Below, piece by piece: positions 28,487-37,326 of a stretch of DNA of 64,000 nucleotides. Position 1 is the first letter of the stretch. The number at the start of each line of letters is the position of its first letter. The stretch is taken from contig NZ_JAILMR010000008.1 in NCBI RefSeq assembly GCF_024692365.1, forward strand, positions 1 through 64,000, written 5' to 3'. Under the pieces are notes generated by a model. It had not been told where the DNA came from and ran no database searches. It saw only the letters and a program-made list of their open reading frames with translations. The DNA is from Ruminococcus sp. (GTDB lineage: Bacteria; Bacillota; Clostridia; Oscillospirales; Ruminococcaceae). Position numbers and translations under genes: made by a program.

Positions 28487-29851
28487 ATGGGAATAAATAT
28501 CGCACTTGACGGACCTTCCGGCGCAGGTAAATCAACGATAGCAAAGGCTGTTGCTGCAAAAATGCATTATGTTTACGTTGATACAGGTGCTATGTACCGT
28601 GCTGTTGCCTGCTATATGGTGATTAGCGGAACTGATCTTGATGATACTTCTGCGATCATTGGAAAACTTAATGAAATTGCTATAAAACTCGAATATAAGG
28701 ACGGTGCTCAGCACGTTATACTTAACGGAGAAGATGTATCTGATAAGATAAGAACTCCCGAGATATCCATGGCTGCTTCAAAGACATCTGCTATCCCTGA
28801 GGTCAGGTCATTCCTTTTTGACCTCCAGCAGACTATGGCTAAGGAAAATGATATAATCATGGACGGCAGAGATATCGGCACGGTAGTACTGCCTAATGCT
28901 GATGTAAAAATTTTCCTGACTGCTTCTGCCGAGGAAAGGGCAAACCGTCGTTTTAAGGAATTACAGGAGAAAGGCGATCCTTCTACATATGAGGAAGTTC
29001 TTCGTGATATCGAACAGCGTGATTATAACGATACCCATCGTGAGACTGCTCCTCTCAAAAAAGCTGATGATGCAATTGAGGTCAATACGACCAAGCTTGA
29101 TCTCCAGCAGTCAATAGACGAGATATGCCGTGTTATCACCGATAAACTCGGCGAAAAAAAAAATGATACTCGCGTGACTGAAAAGAAAGACCGTGCTGCA
29201 AAACCTCTTATGGAAGTACGCCCCATAAGCAAGACCAACAAGGTCAATCCACTGAGAGTGTTTGTTTATGGTCTTCTTCGATGGATAACTATCGGTATCT
29301 ATCACATTTATTATAATATCAAGTGGGAGGGCGTTGAGAACGTTCCGAAGGACGGCGGAAATATTTTCGCTTCCAATCACCGCAGCTATCAGGATCCTGT
29401 TTTTATAGCACTTCACGCGCGTATCCCGCTTTCCTATATGGCTAAGGAAGAACTTTTTCAGGGAAACAAGGCTTTTAAAAATCTCATAACAGCTTTGGGT
29501 GCATTCCCTGTAAGCCGCGGAAAAGGTGATACAGGCGCTATCGATACATCTATCGAAAAGCTTCAATTAGGCAGAAATCTTGCTATTTTCCCCGAAGGCA
29601 CTCGTTCTCTCGATGGTAAAGTAGGCAAGGGCAAAACGGGCGTTGCGCTTATCGCCGCTGTTGCTCAGACGAAGATAATCCCTGTGGGTATTACTTTTGA
29701 GGGTAAGCTGAAATTCCGTAAAAAGGTAATTGTCCGTTACGGTAAGCCTATTATTCCCGCCGAGATCGGTGCAGATAATACCGATAGCAAGTCACTGAGG
29801 GTTTTGAAAAATAAAGTCATGGAAGAAATCACAAGTCTGGTGCATGGATAA
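28487..29851 (+). CDS. cmk: Fused cytidylate kinase and PlsC acyltransferase
   Basis: Residues 1-220 are a complete CMP kinase (P-loop DGPSGAGKST at 7-16, VDTGAMYRA, DGRDIGTVVLP). After a charged linker (about 222-245) residues 255-454 form a 1-acyl-glycerol-3-phosphate acyltransferase with NHRSYQD (His 298, Asp 303), FPEGTRS and a hydrophobic segment. The two reactions make CDP for nucleotide pools and phosphatidic acid for lipids; CTP and phosphatidic acid later meet in CDP-diacylglycerol. The frame is continuous. GGAG precedes the ATG. Its stop overlaps the next start by one base. Confidence 0.93.
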   Translation: MGINIALDGPSGAGKSTIAKAVAAKMHYVYVDTGAMYRAVACYMVISGTDLDDTSAIIGKLNEIAIKLEYKDGAQHVILNGEDVSDKIRTPEISMAASKTSAIPEVRSFLFDLQQTMAKENDIIMDGRDIGTVVLPNADVKIFLTASAEERANRRFKELQEKGDPSTYEEVLRDIEQRDYNDTHRETAPLKKADDAIEVNTTKLDLQQSIDEICRVITDKLGEKKNDTRVTEKKDRAAKPLMEVRPISKTNKVNPLRVFVYGLLRWITIGIYHIYYNIKWEGVENVPKDGGNIFASNHRSYQDPVFIALHARIPLSYMAKEELFQGNKAFKNLITALGAFPVSRGKGDTGAIDTSIEKLQLGRNLAIFPEGTRSLDGKVGKGKTGVALIAAVAQTKIIPVGITFEGKLKFRKKVIVRYGKPIIPAEIGADNTDSKSLRVLKNKVMEEITSLVHG

Positions 29852-31818
29852 TGTTAACTAAATGTAAAATTTCTATTGCAAAAAGTGCAGGTTTCTGTTT
29901 TGGTGTAGACAGAGCGATAAAAATGGTGTATAATGAATTAGATAACCGAAATAATATTGTAACGTTAGGTCCGATCATTCACAATCAGAACGTCGTTGAT
30001 GACCTTAAAGCCAGAGGGGTGTATCCCGTGGAGCTTGATGAGGTCAGAATCGGTCAGACAGTTGTGATACGTTCCCACGGCGTAGGCAGAGATGTCTATG
30101 ATAAGCTTGCTGAACTTGATGCCGAGGTCGTTGATGCGACTTGTCCCTTTGTTGCAAAGATACATAATATCGCTCGTGAAAAGTCTGCCGAAGGTCACGT
30201 GATTCTGATAGCAGGAGATGCCATTCACCCCGAAGTGAAAGGGATAATGGGGCACTGTCTGGGCGAGTGTTATGTGTTTGAAAATTGTGGCGAATTTGAA
30301 AATTTGGTGAAAAATAAAGATTTTTTGTCAAAAAAGGTTGCAATTTTAGCTCAAACGACGTATAATAAGAATATGTGGAAAGAATGTGTACCGCTTTTCA
30401 AAAAATATCTTCCCGATGCGGAGATATGTGAAACGATATGCAATGCCACCAATATCCGACAGAATGAAGCTGAAGAGCTTGCAAAGAAAGCGGATATAAT
30501 GGTGATAGCAGGCGGAAAACACAGTTCCAATACCCACAAGCTGAAGGCTATCTGCGAACAGCACTGCGAATGTGTTCTCGTAGAGAATGCCGAAGATCTG
30601 CGAAAATGCGGTCTAGACCTGACCGGAGCAAAATTTATCGGGATCTCTGCCGGTGCTTCGACACCCGGCTATATTATAAAGGAGGTACAGGACACTATGA
30701 GTGAACTGCTGAACAATGTTGACAATACTGTTGACGAAGAATTTAATCTGGAGGCGATTGATAAGACCCTCAAAAAAATATATCCGGGAGCGAAGGTAGA
30801 AGGCACTGTCGAATCTGTGAACGAAACCGAAGTCATCGTTGACATCGGAACCAAGCACACAGGCTACGTTGCGCTGAGCGAGCTGACAGATGACCCCGGC
30901 AAGAAGCCTGCGGATATAGTTAGCGTTGGTGATACCATCGAGCTGATTGTTATCAAGACCAGCGATACTGACGGTACTGTAATGCTCTCCAAGAAGAGAG
31001 TAGACGCTGACAAGAGCTTCCAGAAGATCAAGGATGCTGCTGAGAGCGGTGAGATTCTTGAGGGTATCGTTACTAACGTAGTTAAGGGCGGCGTACTTGT
31101 TTCCGCTGACGGCGTTAAGGTATTCGTTCCTGCTTCTCAGGCTGCTCCCAGAAGAGATTTCGACCTCAATGATCTGCTCAAGCAGACTGTTAAGTTCAAG
31201 ATCCTTGAAGTAAATGATGTTAAGCAGAGAGCTGTTGGCTCTGTAAGAGCTGTAGCTAGAGAAGAAAAGGCTGCTGCACAGTCCAAGTTCTTCGATACTG
31301 CTGTTGTTGGCGCTGAGATGGAAGGCGTTGTTAAGTCTATCACAGATTACGGCGTATTCGTTGATTTGGGCGGCGTTGATGGTCTGGTAAGAAGAGCTGA
31401 CCTCAGCTGGAACAGAATCAAGCATCCTTCTGATGTTGTATCTATCGGTGATACCGTTACCGTTAAGATCAAGGATATCGATCCTGAGACCAAGAAGGTT
31501 TCTCTTACATACAAGAAGGATTCCGAGAATCCTTGGGAGATCTTCGTAAACAACTATGAGGTAGGTCAGGACGTTAAGGCAACTATCGTTTCTATCACCT
31601 CCTTCGGTGCATTCGCACAGATCATTGATGGTATCGATGGTCTTATCCACATCTCTCAGATCGCTAATCAGAGAGTAAATAATGTTGCTGATATACTTGC
31701 TGTCGGCGATGTTGTTGACTGCCGCATCACTGAGATAGATGCTGATAAGAAGAGAATCAGCCTCTCCAGAAGAGCTCTGCTCGATGATGAGGAAACTGAG
31801 GAGACCGACGCTGAATAA
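29851..31818 (+). CDS. ispH: Fused IspH and ribosomal protein S1
   Basis: Residues 1-280 are 4-hydroxy-3-methylbut-2-enyl diphosphate reductase (IspH/LytB), last step of the MEP isoprenoid pathway. The [4Fe-4S] ligands are Cys 16 (GFCFGV), Cys 98 (ATCPFV) and Cys 197 (ICNATN). Residues 300-655 carry four S1 RNA-binding repeats as in ribosomal protein S1. The fusion is known in clostridia. An in-frame ATG at 30697 with AAGGAGGT ten bases upstream lies at the domain junction and could make free S1. Codon use in the S1 half looks like that of a highly expressed gene. Confidence 0.95.
   Translation: MLTKCKISIAKSAGFCFGVDRAIKMVYNELDNRNNIVTLGPIIHNQNVVDDLKARGVYPVELDEVRIGQTVVIRSHGVGRDVYDKLAELDAEVVDATCPFVAKIHNIAREKSAEGHVILIAGDAIHPEVKGIMGHCLGECYVFENCGEFENLVKNKDFLSKKVAILAQTTYNKNMWKECVPLFKKYLPDAEICETICNATNIRQNEAEELAKKADIMVIAGGKHSSNTHKLKAICEQHCECVLVENAEDLRKCGLDLTGAKFIGISAGASTPGYIIKEVQDTMSELLNNVDNTVDEEFNLEAIDKTLKKIYPGAKVEGTVESVNETEVIVDIGTKHTGYVALSELTDDPGKKPADIVSVGDTIELIVIKTSDTDGTVMLSKKRVDADKSFQKIKDAAESGEILEGIVTNVVKGGVLVSADGVKVFVPASQAAPRRDFDLNDLLKQTVKFKILEVNDVKQRAVGSVRAVAREEKAAAQSKFFDTAVVGAEMEGVVKSITDYGVFVDLGGVDGLVRRADLSWNRIKHPSDVVSIGDTVTVKIKDIDPETKKVSLTYKKDSENPWEIFVNNYEVGQDVKATIVSITSFGAFAQIIDGIDGLIHISQIANQRVNNVADILAVGDVVDCRITEIDADKKRISLSRRALLDDEETEETDAE
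30680..30699 (+). promoter_or_regulatory. Internal ribosome site and start for S1
   Basis: AAGGAGGT (30679-30686), a perfect Shine-Dalgarno, is followed ten bases on by ATG 30697, which is codon 283 of the fusion gene and in frame. Starting here would give a 373-residue four-repeat S1 protein (MSELLNNVDN...). Confidence 0.65.
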
Positions 31819-31831
31819 TCAGCATTAATTT

Positions 31832-31861
31832 AATGGGGACGGTCAACGTCCCCATTTTTTT
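31832..31861 (+). terminator. Terminator of the ispH-S1 gene
   Basis: AATGGGGACG pairs with CGTCCCCATT, loop TCAA-like, followed by seven T. Confidence 0.9.
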
Positions 31862-31970
31862 GTGAAAAATATAGAGCTGAACCGTTAACAAACGTGTTTA
31901 AAAACGCGAGAAATAAGAATATTGTACGTTTTTTGTTTGTTTACCGCTCCATATTTTGTAAGCGTGAGTC

Positions 31971-31999
31971 TTGCATTATTCAATAAAATATGGTATAAT
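31971..31999 (+). promoter_or_regulatory. PBP promoter
   Basis: TTGCAT (31971-31976), 17 bases, TATAAT (31994-31999) with extended TGG. Confidence 0.75.
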
Positions 32000-32057
32000 A
32001 TAATTGATATGTAATGTTTTGCGGTAAAACGCAGTCAGTAATGGAAGGTCTTATTCT

Positions 32058-34286
32058 ATGGAACAAAAAAGAAGAAATAAAACAAAACAGAGAAAAAAAG
32101 GAACAAGTCCTGTTGTCCATGTATTTAAAGCAATAGGCACACTCCTTCTCTCAATTTTTTTGATATTAGTGATCACGTTGTCGATATTCGGCACGGTTCT
32201 TACAATCTACGTTCTGAATTTTGCTGATACCACTACCGATATCATGCTTGAAAAGAACGTTGAAAGCAACATAACCAGATTTCTCTATGATAACCCCGAT
32301 TATGATGAGGAAACAGATGACCCCGTCGATAAGTATGTGCTCTACTATTCCATGAGGAATAAATCTAAGCATTTTCTTTGGGCAGATCTGGATCAGATCC
32401 CTCAGGTAGTTCAGGATGCTTTTGTTTATACTGAGGACGAACGTTTCTATAGCCATGACGGTGTTGACTTCAAGAGTACATTTGCCGCCTTTGTAAAGGT
32501 ATTTTTACCCGGACCAGATAGAGGTGGTGGATCTACGATAACTCAGCAGACAATCAAGAACATGACGGGCGATGCTGCAAGAGACGGCGTACCGGGTATC
32601 GAACGTAAGATACGTGAGATTTTCCGTGCGATCAATGTCGAAAAGACGTATACTAAAGAAGATATTCTCGAAAGTTATCTTAATGTAGTTCCTCAGGGTA
32701 CACAAGATGTTGAAATTATAGGTGTACAAGCAGCTGCTAACTTCTATTTTGGTAAGGATATTTCTGAACTCGATCTTGCAGAAGCAGCTTGCCTTGCTGG
32801 ACAGAACAATGCTCCTGCTTGGAACAACCCTATAGATAATATCAAAAATAATAATATCAGACGTAAATATTGTCTTGACCATATGCTGAAAGCAGGTGCT
32901 ATATCTTCTCAGGAGTATAATGATGCTCTTAATGAGCCATTGGAAATTGCAGGTAACTTTGATTATTCAAGTGAAACTATATATGATGGTGAACTTGAAG
33001 ATCAGGGCATGACCGATTGGTATCTGGATGCAGCTATCCTTGAAGCACGGGATAGAATAGCTTTTGAAAAGGGAATCACGCCAGAAGAAGCTCTGGAAAA
33101 GCTCTACAATGGCGGATATACTGTTTATACCAATGTGGATATAGATCTTCAGCATAAGATCGAAGAGAGAATGAAGGATGCCAGCAACTTTACAACATGG
33201 TATATGGATCCTGAGGATGATACCCTATGGTCTGCTTTTGTTTGTATGGATTATAAAGGCAATGTTAAAGCAATATGCAGTTCTCGATCAGAGAAAACGG
33301 AGATTCTCGGTTGGAACCAGGTCGTTAACGGTACAAGATCACCTGGTTCGTGTATTAAGCCAATAGCTTCTTATGCACCCGCACTGGATCAGGATCTTAT
33401 CACAATGACGTCGTCATATAACGATAAGCCTATCAAATTAAATGGTGCTGACTGGCCTGTTAACTATTCTGAATTTGATGCTTCTCAGGGTAACTGGTCA
33501 TATAAGAATTTCTACACTTATCAGATGCTTTTGAAATCTCTAAACACTATGCCTGCACAGTTGATTGATCAGCTTACCCCTTCGTATTCCTACAATTTCC
33601 TTAAATCCAAGCTTGATATAACTACACTTGTTGAAGCTGATAATGATTTCGCGCCTCTTACTGTAGGTGGTTTTACAGATGGTCTTCATCTTGATGAGCT
33701 TGTAGGTGCTTATATGATTTTCGGAAACGGAGGCAAAAAGTACGAAAAGAGCTATATTTATAAAATAGAGGATGCTGCAGGAAAAGTCGTTTACGAGAAA
33801 ACAGATGGTTATAAGCAGGCTATTTCAGAGAGTACTGCATATATCATGAATAGAATGATGCAGTATGTCATCAACGACAAAGAAGGTACTGGTCGATACG
33901 CTAAGCTGAAGAAGACAGATCTTGTTGGTAAGACAGGTACGTCGGAGAAATGGCGTGACCTTAATTTTGTAGGATGTACACCAGACTATGTTTCAGGTAT
34001 TTGGGTAGGATATAATGAGAATGATGAAGATGGTGTGCCTCGTTCTGTTTCATCAACTGATTATCAGAACATCGGTGCTATCTGGAAGAATATCTTCGGT
34101 GATATAGCTGATTCCGAACCTCATAAGAGCTTTGATGAAGAGGGCTGTTTCCCAATGCCTGATAGTGTTGTCAAGTTGAATTTCTGTACAGCAACTGGAC
34201 TTATCGCTGGCAATGGTTGTTCAAGCCAGCAGGTAGGCTATTTTAAGGCATCAAACGTTCCCGATTATTGTTACGGCGGACACTAA
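32058..34286 (+). CDS. Class A penicillin-binding protein
   Basis: The 742-residue bifunctional enzyme polymerises and cross-links peptidoglycan. A basic N-terminus and one membrane helix (about 22-55) precede a GT51 transglycosylase domain (about 90-270, EDERFYSHDGVD and GGGSTITQQTIKN). The transpeptidase domain (about 340-690) has SxxK as SCIK with Ser 431, a SLN triad and KTGT at about 625. All catalytic motifs are intact. GGAAGG precedes the ATG. Cys in the position after the active Ser is a small variation from the usual STFK. Confidence 0.95.
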   Translation: MEQKRRNKTKQRKKGTSPVVHVFKAIGTLLLSIFLILVITLSIFGTVLTIYVLNFADTTTDIMLEKNVESNITRFLYDNPDYDEETDDPVDKYVLYYSMRNKSKHFLWADLDQIPQVVQDAFVYTEDERFYSHDGVDFKSTFAAFVKVFLPGPDRGGGSTITQQTIKNMTGDAARDGVPGIERKIREIFRAINVEKTYTKEDILESYLNVVPQGTQDVEIIGVQAAANFYFGKDISELDLAEAACLAGQNNAPAWNNPIDNIKNNNIRRKYCLDHMLKAGAISSQEYNDALNEPLEIAGNFDYSSETIYDGELEDQGMTDWYLDAAILEARDRIAFEKGITPEEALEKLYNGGYTVYTNVDIDLQHKIEERMKDASNFTTWYMDPEDDTLWSAFVCMDYKGNVKAICSSRSEKTEILGWNQVVNGTRSPGSCIKPIASYAPALDQDLITMTSSYNDKPIKLNGADWPVNYSEFDASQGNWSYKNFYTYQMLLKSLNTMPAQLIDQLTPSYSYNFLKSKLDITTLVEADNDFAPLTVGGFTDGLHLDELVGAYMIFGNGGKKYEKSYIYKIEDAAGKVVYEKTDGYKQAISESTAYIMNRMMQYVINDKEGTGRYAKLKKTDLVGKTGTSEKWRDLNFVGCTPDYVSGIWVGYNENDEDGVPRSVSSTDYQNIGAIWKNIFGDIADSEPHKSFDEEGCFPMPDSVVKLNFCTATGLIAGNGCSSQQVGYFKASNVPDYCYGGH

Positions 34287-34313
34287 TGTAATTTCCATTA
34301 TAAAAATGGTACT

Positions 34314-34348
34314 GACCTCCGTGCCATAAAGTGCGGAGGTCTTATTTT
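34314..34348 (+). terminator. PBP terminator
   Basis: GACCTCCG (34314-34321) pairs with CGGAGGTC (34334-34341), followed by TTATTTT. It ends 13 bases before the next gene. Confidence 0.8.
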
Positions 34349-34360
34349 GAAAGGTCAAAT

Positions 34361-35476
34361 ATGAATAAATTAAGACTATGCATCCCTTGTCACTTCGGTT
34401 TGGAAAAGACATTGAAATTTGAGATCGAAAGGATAGGTGGGGAGAACCTTACCGTTACTGACGGCAAGGTCACATTCAGCGGCGATTTTAACACCGTCGC
34501 AAAAGCAAATCTGTGGGTCTCAACAGGCGAGAGGGTTCTTATTGAACTTGCTTCTTTTACAGCCCGCAGCTTTGAGGAGCTGTTTCAGGGCGTTATGAAT
34601 ATCCCGCTGGAGGACTTTATTGGAAAGTATGATGCTTTTCCTGTTAAGGGTCACTCGCTGGATTCACAGCTTCATTCTGTGCCAGATTGTCAGAAGATTA
34701 TTAAGAAAGCCTGCGTAAAGAGGCTTGAAAAGGTCTATGGTATTTCCTATTTCGAGGAAACAGGCGCTAAGCATCAACTGCAATTCTCACTGATGAAAGA
34801 TGTATTCACTCTTTATCTCGATACCACAGGTGAGGGACTTCATAAGCGTGGATACCGCAGAAATTCAAACGCTGCTCCTATCAAGGAAACACTTGCGGCA
34901 GGCATAATCGACTTAGGAAGAGTAAGAGCTGATTCCATCGTATGCGATCCTATGTGTGGCTCTGGAACTTTTCTTATCGAAGCTGCTTACAAGGCATTGA
35001 AAGTTGCCCCAGGTATTCGCAGAAACTTCGCTGCGCAGAAATGGGAACAGATCCCCGAAAAGGTATGGCAGAATGCACGTTTGGAAGCTATGGATATGAT
35101 CGACAAGCAGGGAAGTTTCAAAGCTTTCGGTTTTGATATCGATGATATCGCAGTCGAGCTAACAAGAGATAATGCTAAAAAGGCTGGAGTCGGTTCTAAG
35201 CTTACAGTAAAACAGCAGGATATCAGAAAATTTGTTCAGCCTGAACAGTGCATTACTTTCTGTAATCCACCTTACGGTGAAAGATTACTGGAGATACGTG
35301 ATGCTGAAGAATTATACAAGCGTCTTGGTGAAAGATTACAGCCGTCAAGGGAAAGACCTTGCTACATAATCTCACCCCACGAGGAATTTGAAAAATTCTT
35401 CGGCAAAAAGGCAGATAAAAAGCGCAAGCTATACAACGGTATGATAAAATGCGATCTTTATATGTATTTTAAATGA
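34361..35476 (+). CDS. THUMP-domain RNA guanine-N2 methyltransferase (RlmL-like)
   Basis: The 371-residue protein begins with a ferredoxin-like and THUMP RNA-binding region (about 1-165) and ends with a SAM methyltransferase domain: DPMCGSGTFLIEAA (about 203-216) and the catalytic NPPYGE (about 310). This is the RlmL/YpsC family, which methylates N2 of guanine in 23S rRNA or tRNA. ATG 34361 with AAAGGT is chosen because the longer frame starts inside the PBP terminator. Its stop overlaps the next gene. Confidence 0.9.
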   Translation: MNKLRLCIPCHFGLEKTLKFEIERIGGENLTVTDGKVTFSGDFNTVAKANLWVSTGERVLIELASFTARSFEELFQGVMNIPLEDFIGKYDAFPVKGHSLDSQLHSVPDCQKIIKKACVKRLEKVYGISYFEETGAKHQLQFSLMKDVFTLYLDTTGEGLHKRGYRRNSNAAPIKETLAAGIIDLGRVRADSIVCDPMCGSGTFLIEAAYKALKVAPGIRRNFAAQKWEQIPEKVWQNARLEAMDMIDKQGSFKAFGFDIDDIAVELTRDNAKKAGVGSKLTVKQQDIRKFVQPEQCITFCNPPYGERLLEIRDAEELYKRLGERLQPSRERPCYIISPHEEFEKFFGKKADKKRKLYNGMIKCDLYMYFK

Positions 35477-35847
35477 TGGATATTGAAACTGCAAAACAGG
35501 TACTCAGTGATAATTTCAACTGCAAGGAAAATACATTTACATATATCATGTATGAAATGTCTCGTTTTCCAAAAGAAGAATTCTGGCAGGTATATGAAAG
35601 CATAGAATGCTTGGTTAAGAACAAGGTTTTCAGCCGTGAACTGGCTGAACAAGTTACCTATTGTTATGAACGCTTTCTGAAAGAGATCATTTATCATCTT
35701 GATGGTGATGACACATATGTTCTTGATGATTTTCCGGAAAACTTTAATGCTTACATAGAACGTTTTGATGATATAAAATTGCGTTTCTTCCGAGGAATTG
35801 CTGAATTGAACGACGACAGTTCCTTTGAGTTGGAAAGATATAAATAA
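35473..35847 (+). CDS. Hypothetical acidic helical protein
   Basis: I do not recognise this 124-residue protein. It is acidic, probably all-helical and lacks signal peptide or membrane segments (MMDIETAKQVLSDNFNC at the start). It overlaps the methyltransferase stop (ATGATG, either ATG possible) and ends eight bases before the HAD gene, so it is part of a tight operon. Good spacing and codon pattern support it as real. Confidence 0.75.
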   Translation: MMDIETAKQVLSDNFNCKENTFTYIMYEMSRFPKEEFWQVYESIECLVKNKVFSRELAEQVTYCYERFLKEIIYHLDGDDTYVLDDFPENFNAYIERFDDIKLRFFRGIAELNDDSSFELERYK

Positions 35848-35855
35848 GGAGTAAA

Positions 35856-36524
35856 ATGTACACTTTAGATAATATTGACGGTATCGTATTCGATATGGAC
35901 GGCGTAATTTTTGATACCGAAGCTGTGTGTATGGAATGCTGGATGAAAGTCGGCGAAAGACATGGACTTGAAAATGTTGAGTACTATGTCAGACTATGCA
36001 CAGGTCGAAACGATAAGGATACCGAGCGTATCGTCACCGAAGCTTACGGTGACAAGCACGATATTAAGAAACTTCGTGCTGAAGTTAATGATGAAGTTCA
36101 GGCTACTTTGAGGAAAGGTGTTCCTCTGAAAGATGGCGCAAAGGAAGTTCTTGAATGGCTTCACAAAAGTGGTGTGAAAATCGGTCTTGCATCCTCAACT
36201 CGTTATGAAGTGATAGTAAGAGAGATGACCGAAGTTGGTTTGCTGCATTGTTTTGATGCGATAATAGGCGGGGATATGGTTGAAAAATCAAAGCCAGAAC
36301 CTGACATCTACCTTATTGCTTGCAAGAAGCTGGGATTTGATCCGAAGAATACTTTCGCAGTTGAGGATTCGCGCAACGGCATACTTTCTGCAAGTGCGGC
36401 GGGTATGATCCCGATACTTATTCCCGATCTTATCGAGCCGGATGAAGTCATGCTTGAAAAAGCTTATGTCAAGTTTAACAGCTTGATAGAATTTAAAAAT
36501 AAAATGTTGAGTACAGGTTTATAA
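35856..36524 (+). CDS. HAD hydrolase, beta-phosphoglucomutase-like
   Basis: The 222-residue protein has the HAD motifs FDMDGVIFDTE (nucleophile and acid Asp, about 13-15), ASST near 110, Lys in KSKPEPDIY, and EDSRNGILSA. The helical cap after motif I is that of the beta-phosphoglucomutase/phosphatase group. It could be a sugar phosphatase or mutase; sequence does not settle this. AAGGAG precedes the ATG. It lies in a short same-strand group with the preceding hypothetical gene and the AIM24-like gene. Confidence 0.88.
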   Translation: MYTLDNIDGIVFDMDGVIFDTEAVCMECWMKVGERHGLENVEYYVRLCTGRNDKDTERIVTEAYGDKHDIKKLRAEVNDEVQATLRKGVPLKDGAKEVLEWLHKSGVKIGLASSTRYEVIVREMTEVGLLHCFDAIIGGDMVEKSKPEPDIYLIACKKLGFDPKNTFAVEDSRNGILSASAAGMIPILIPDLIEPDEVMLEKAYVKFNSLIEFKNKMLSTGL

Positions 36525-36552
36525 ACCTGACAAATAAAGGAGGTACAAATAA

Positions 36553-37230
36553 ATGCGTTACGAAATCCAAGGCGAGCCGCTGCCTGTTGTTATCTGTTAT
36601 CTGAACAACGGTGAGGCTATCAAATGTCAGCAGGGAGCTATGAGTTGGATGAGCCCCAACATGAATATGTCCACCAATGCAGGTGGTGGAATAGGAAAGG
36701 CTCTGTCCCGTGCTTTCTCGGGTGAATCCATGTTCCAGAATGTTTACACTGCAATGAATGGTGACGGTATGATCGCTATGGCTTCAAACTTCCCGGGATG
36801 TATCAAGCCCATGGACGTTTCTCAGATGCCCATAGTTGCTCAGAAGTCTGCTTTCCTGGCAAGCGAGATGGGAGTTAATATGGAGATATTCTTCCAGAAG
36901 AGACTGGGTGCAGGTTTCTTTGGCGGTGAGGGCTTTATCATGCAGAAGTTCTCCGGTCAGGGTACTGTTTTCCTTGAGCTGGATGGTTCTATCATTGAGT
37001 ATCAGCTGGCTCAGGGTCAGTCCATGCTCGTTGACACTGGCTGTCTTGCAGCTATGGAAGCTTCCTGCACTATCGATATTGAACAGGTTGCAGGTCTTAA
37101 GAATAAGCTGTTCGGCGGTGAAGGATTCTTCAATACAAGAGTTACCGGACCAGGTCACGTATGGCTCCAGACAATGCCTGTCAGCAATCTTGCCGGTGCT
37201 ATCAGACCTTACATTCCTACAGGTTCCTGA
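36553..37230 (+). CDS. AIM24 / TIGR00266 family protein
   Basis: The 225-residue protein is Gly-rich and beta-rich with the family pattern GAMSWMSPNM near 32, GEGFIMQKFSGQGTVFLE near 128 and FGGEGFFNTRVTGPG near 188, i.e. repeated units of a beta-barrel. Homologues include yeast mitochondrial Aim24 and many bacterial proteins without proven function. AAGGAGGT precedes the ATG. It is the last gene before a terminator. Confidence 0.88.
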   Translation: MRYEIQGEPLPVVICYLNNGEAIKCQQGAMSWMSPNMNMSTNAGGGIGKALSRAFSGESMFQNVYTAMNGDGMIAMASNFPGCIKPMDVSQMPIVAQKSAFLASEMGVNMEIFFQKRLGAGFFGGEGFIMQKFSGQGTVFLELDGSIIEYQLAQGQSMLVDTGCLAAMEASCTIDIEQVAGLKNKLFGGEGFFNTRVTGPGHVWLQTMPVSNLAGAIRPYIPTGS

Positions 37231-37249
37231 TATTCGTACATATACTTTT

Positions 37250-37279
37250 GTCCCCGTCATTGTGGCGGGGACATTTTTA
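37250..37279 (+). terminator. Terminator after the AIM24-like gene
   Basis: GTCCCCG (37250-37256) pairs with CGGGGAC (37266-37272), then ATTTTTAT. Confidence 0.85.
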
Positions 37280-37283
37280 TACA

Positions 37284-37321
37284 CTATAAAATAAGGCGGA
37301 AAGAGGATCTCTTACCGCCTT
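37284..37321 (-). terminator. Terminator of the cytidylyltransferase operon
   Basis: AAGGCGG (37293-37299) pairs with CCGCCTT (37315-37321), extended by AAGAG/CTCTT inside; on the minus strand TTATTTTATAG follows. Confidence 0.75.
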
Positions 37322-37326
37322 GAATA

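Noticed and set aside
30613-31650. 345-residue open frame antisense to the IspH-S1 gene
   Set aside because: It mirrors the biased codons of the S1 repeats and has no supporting start signal.
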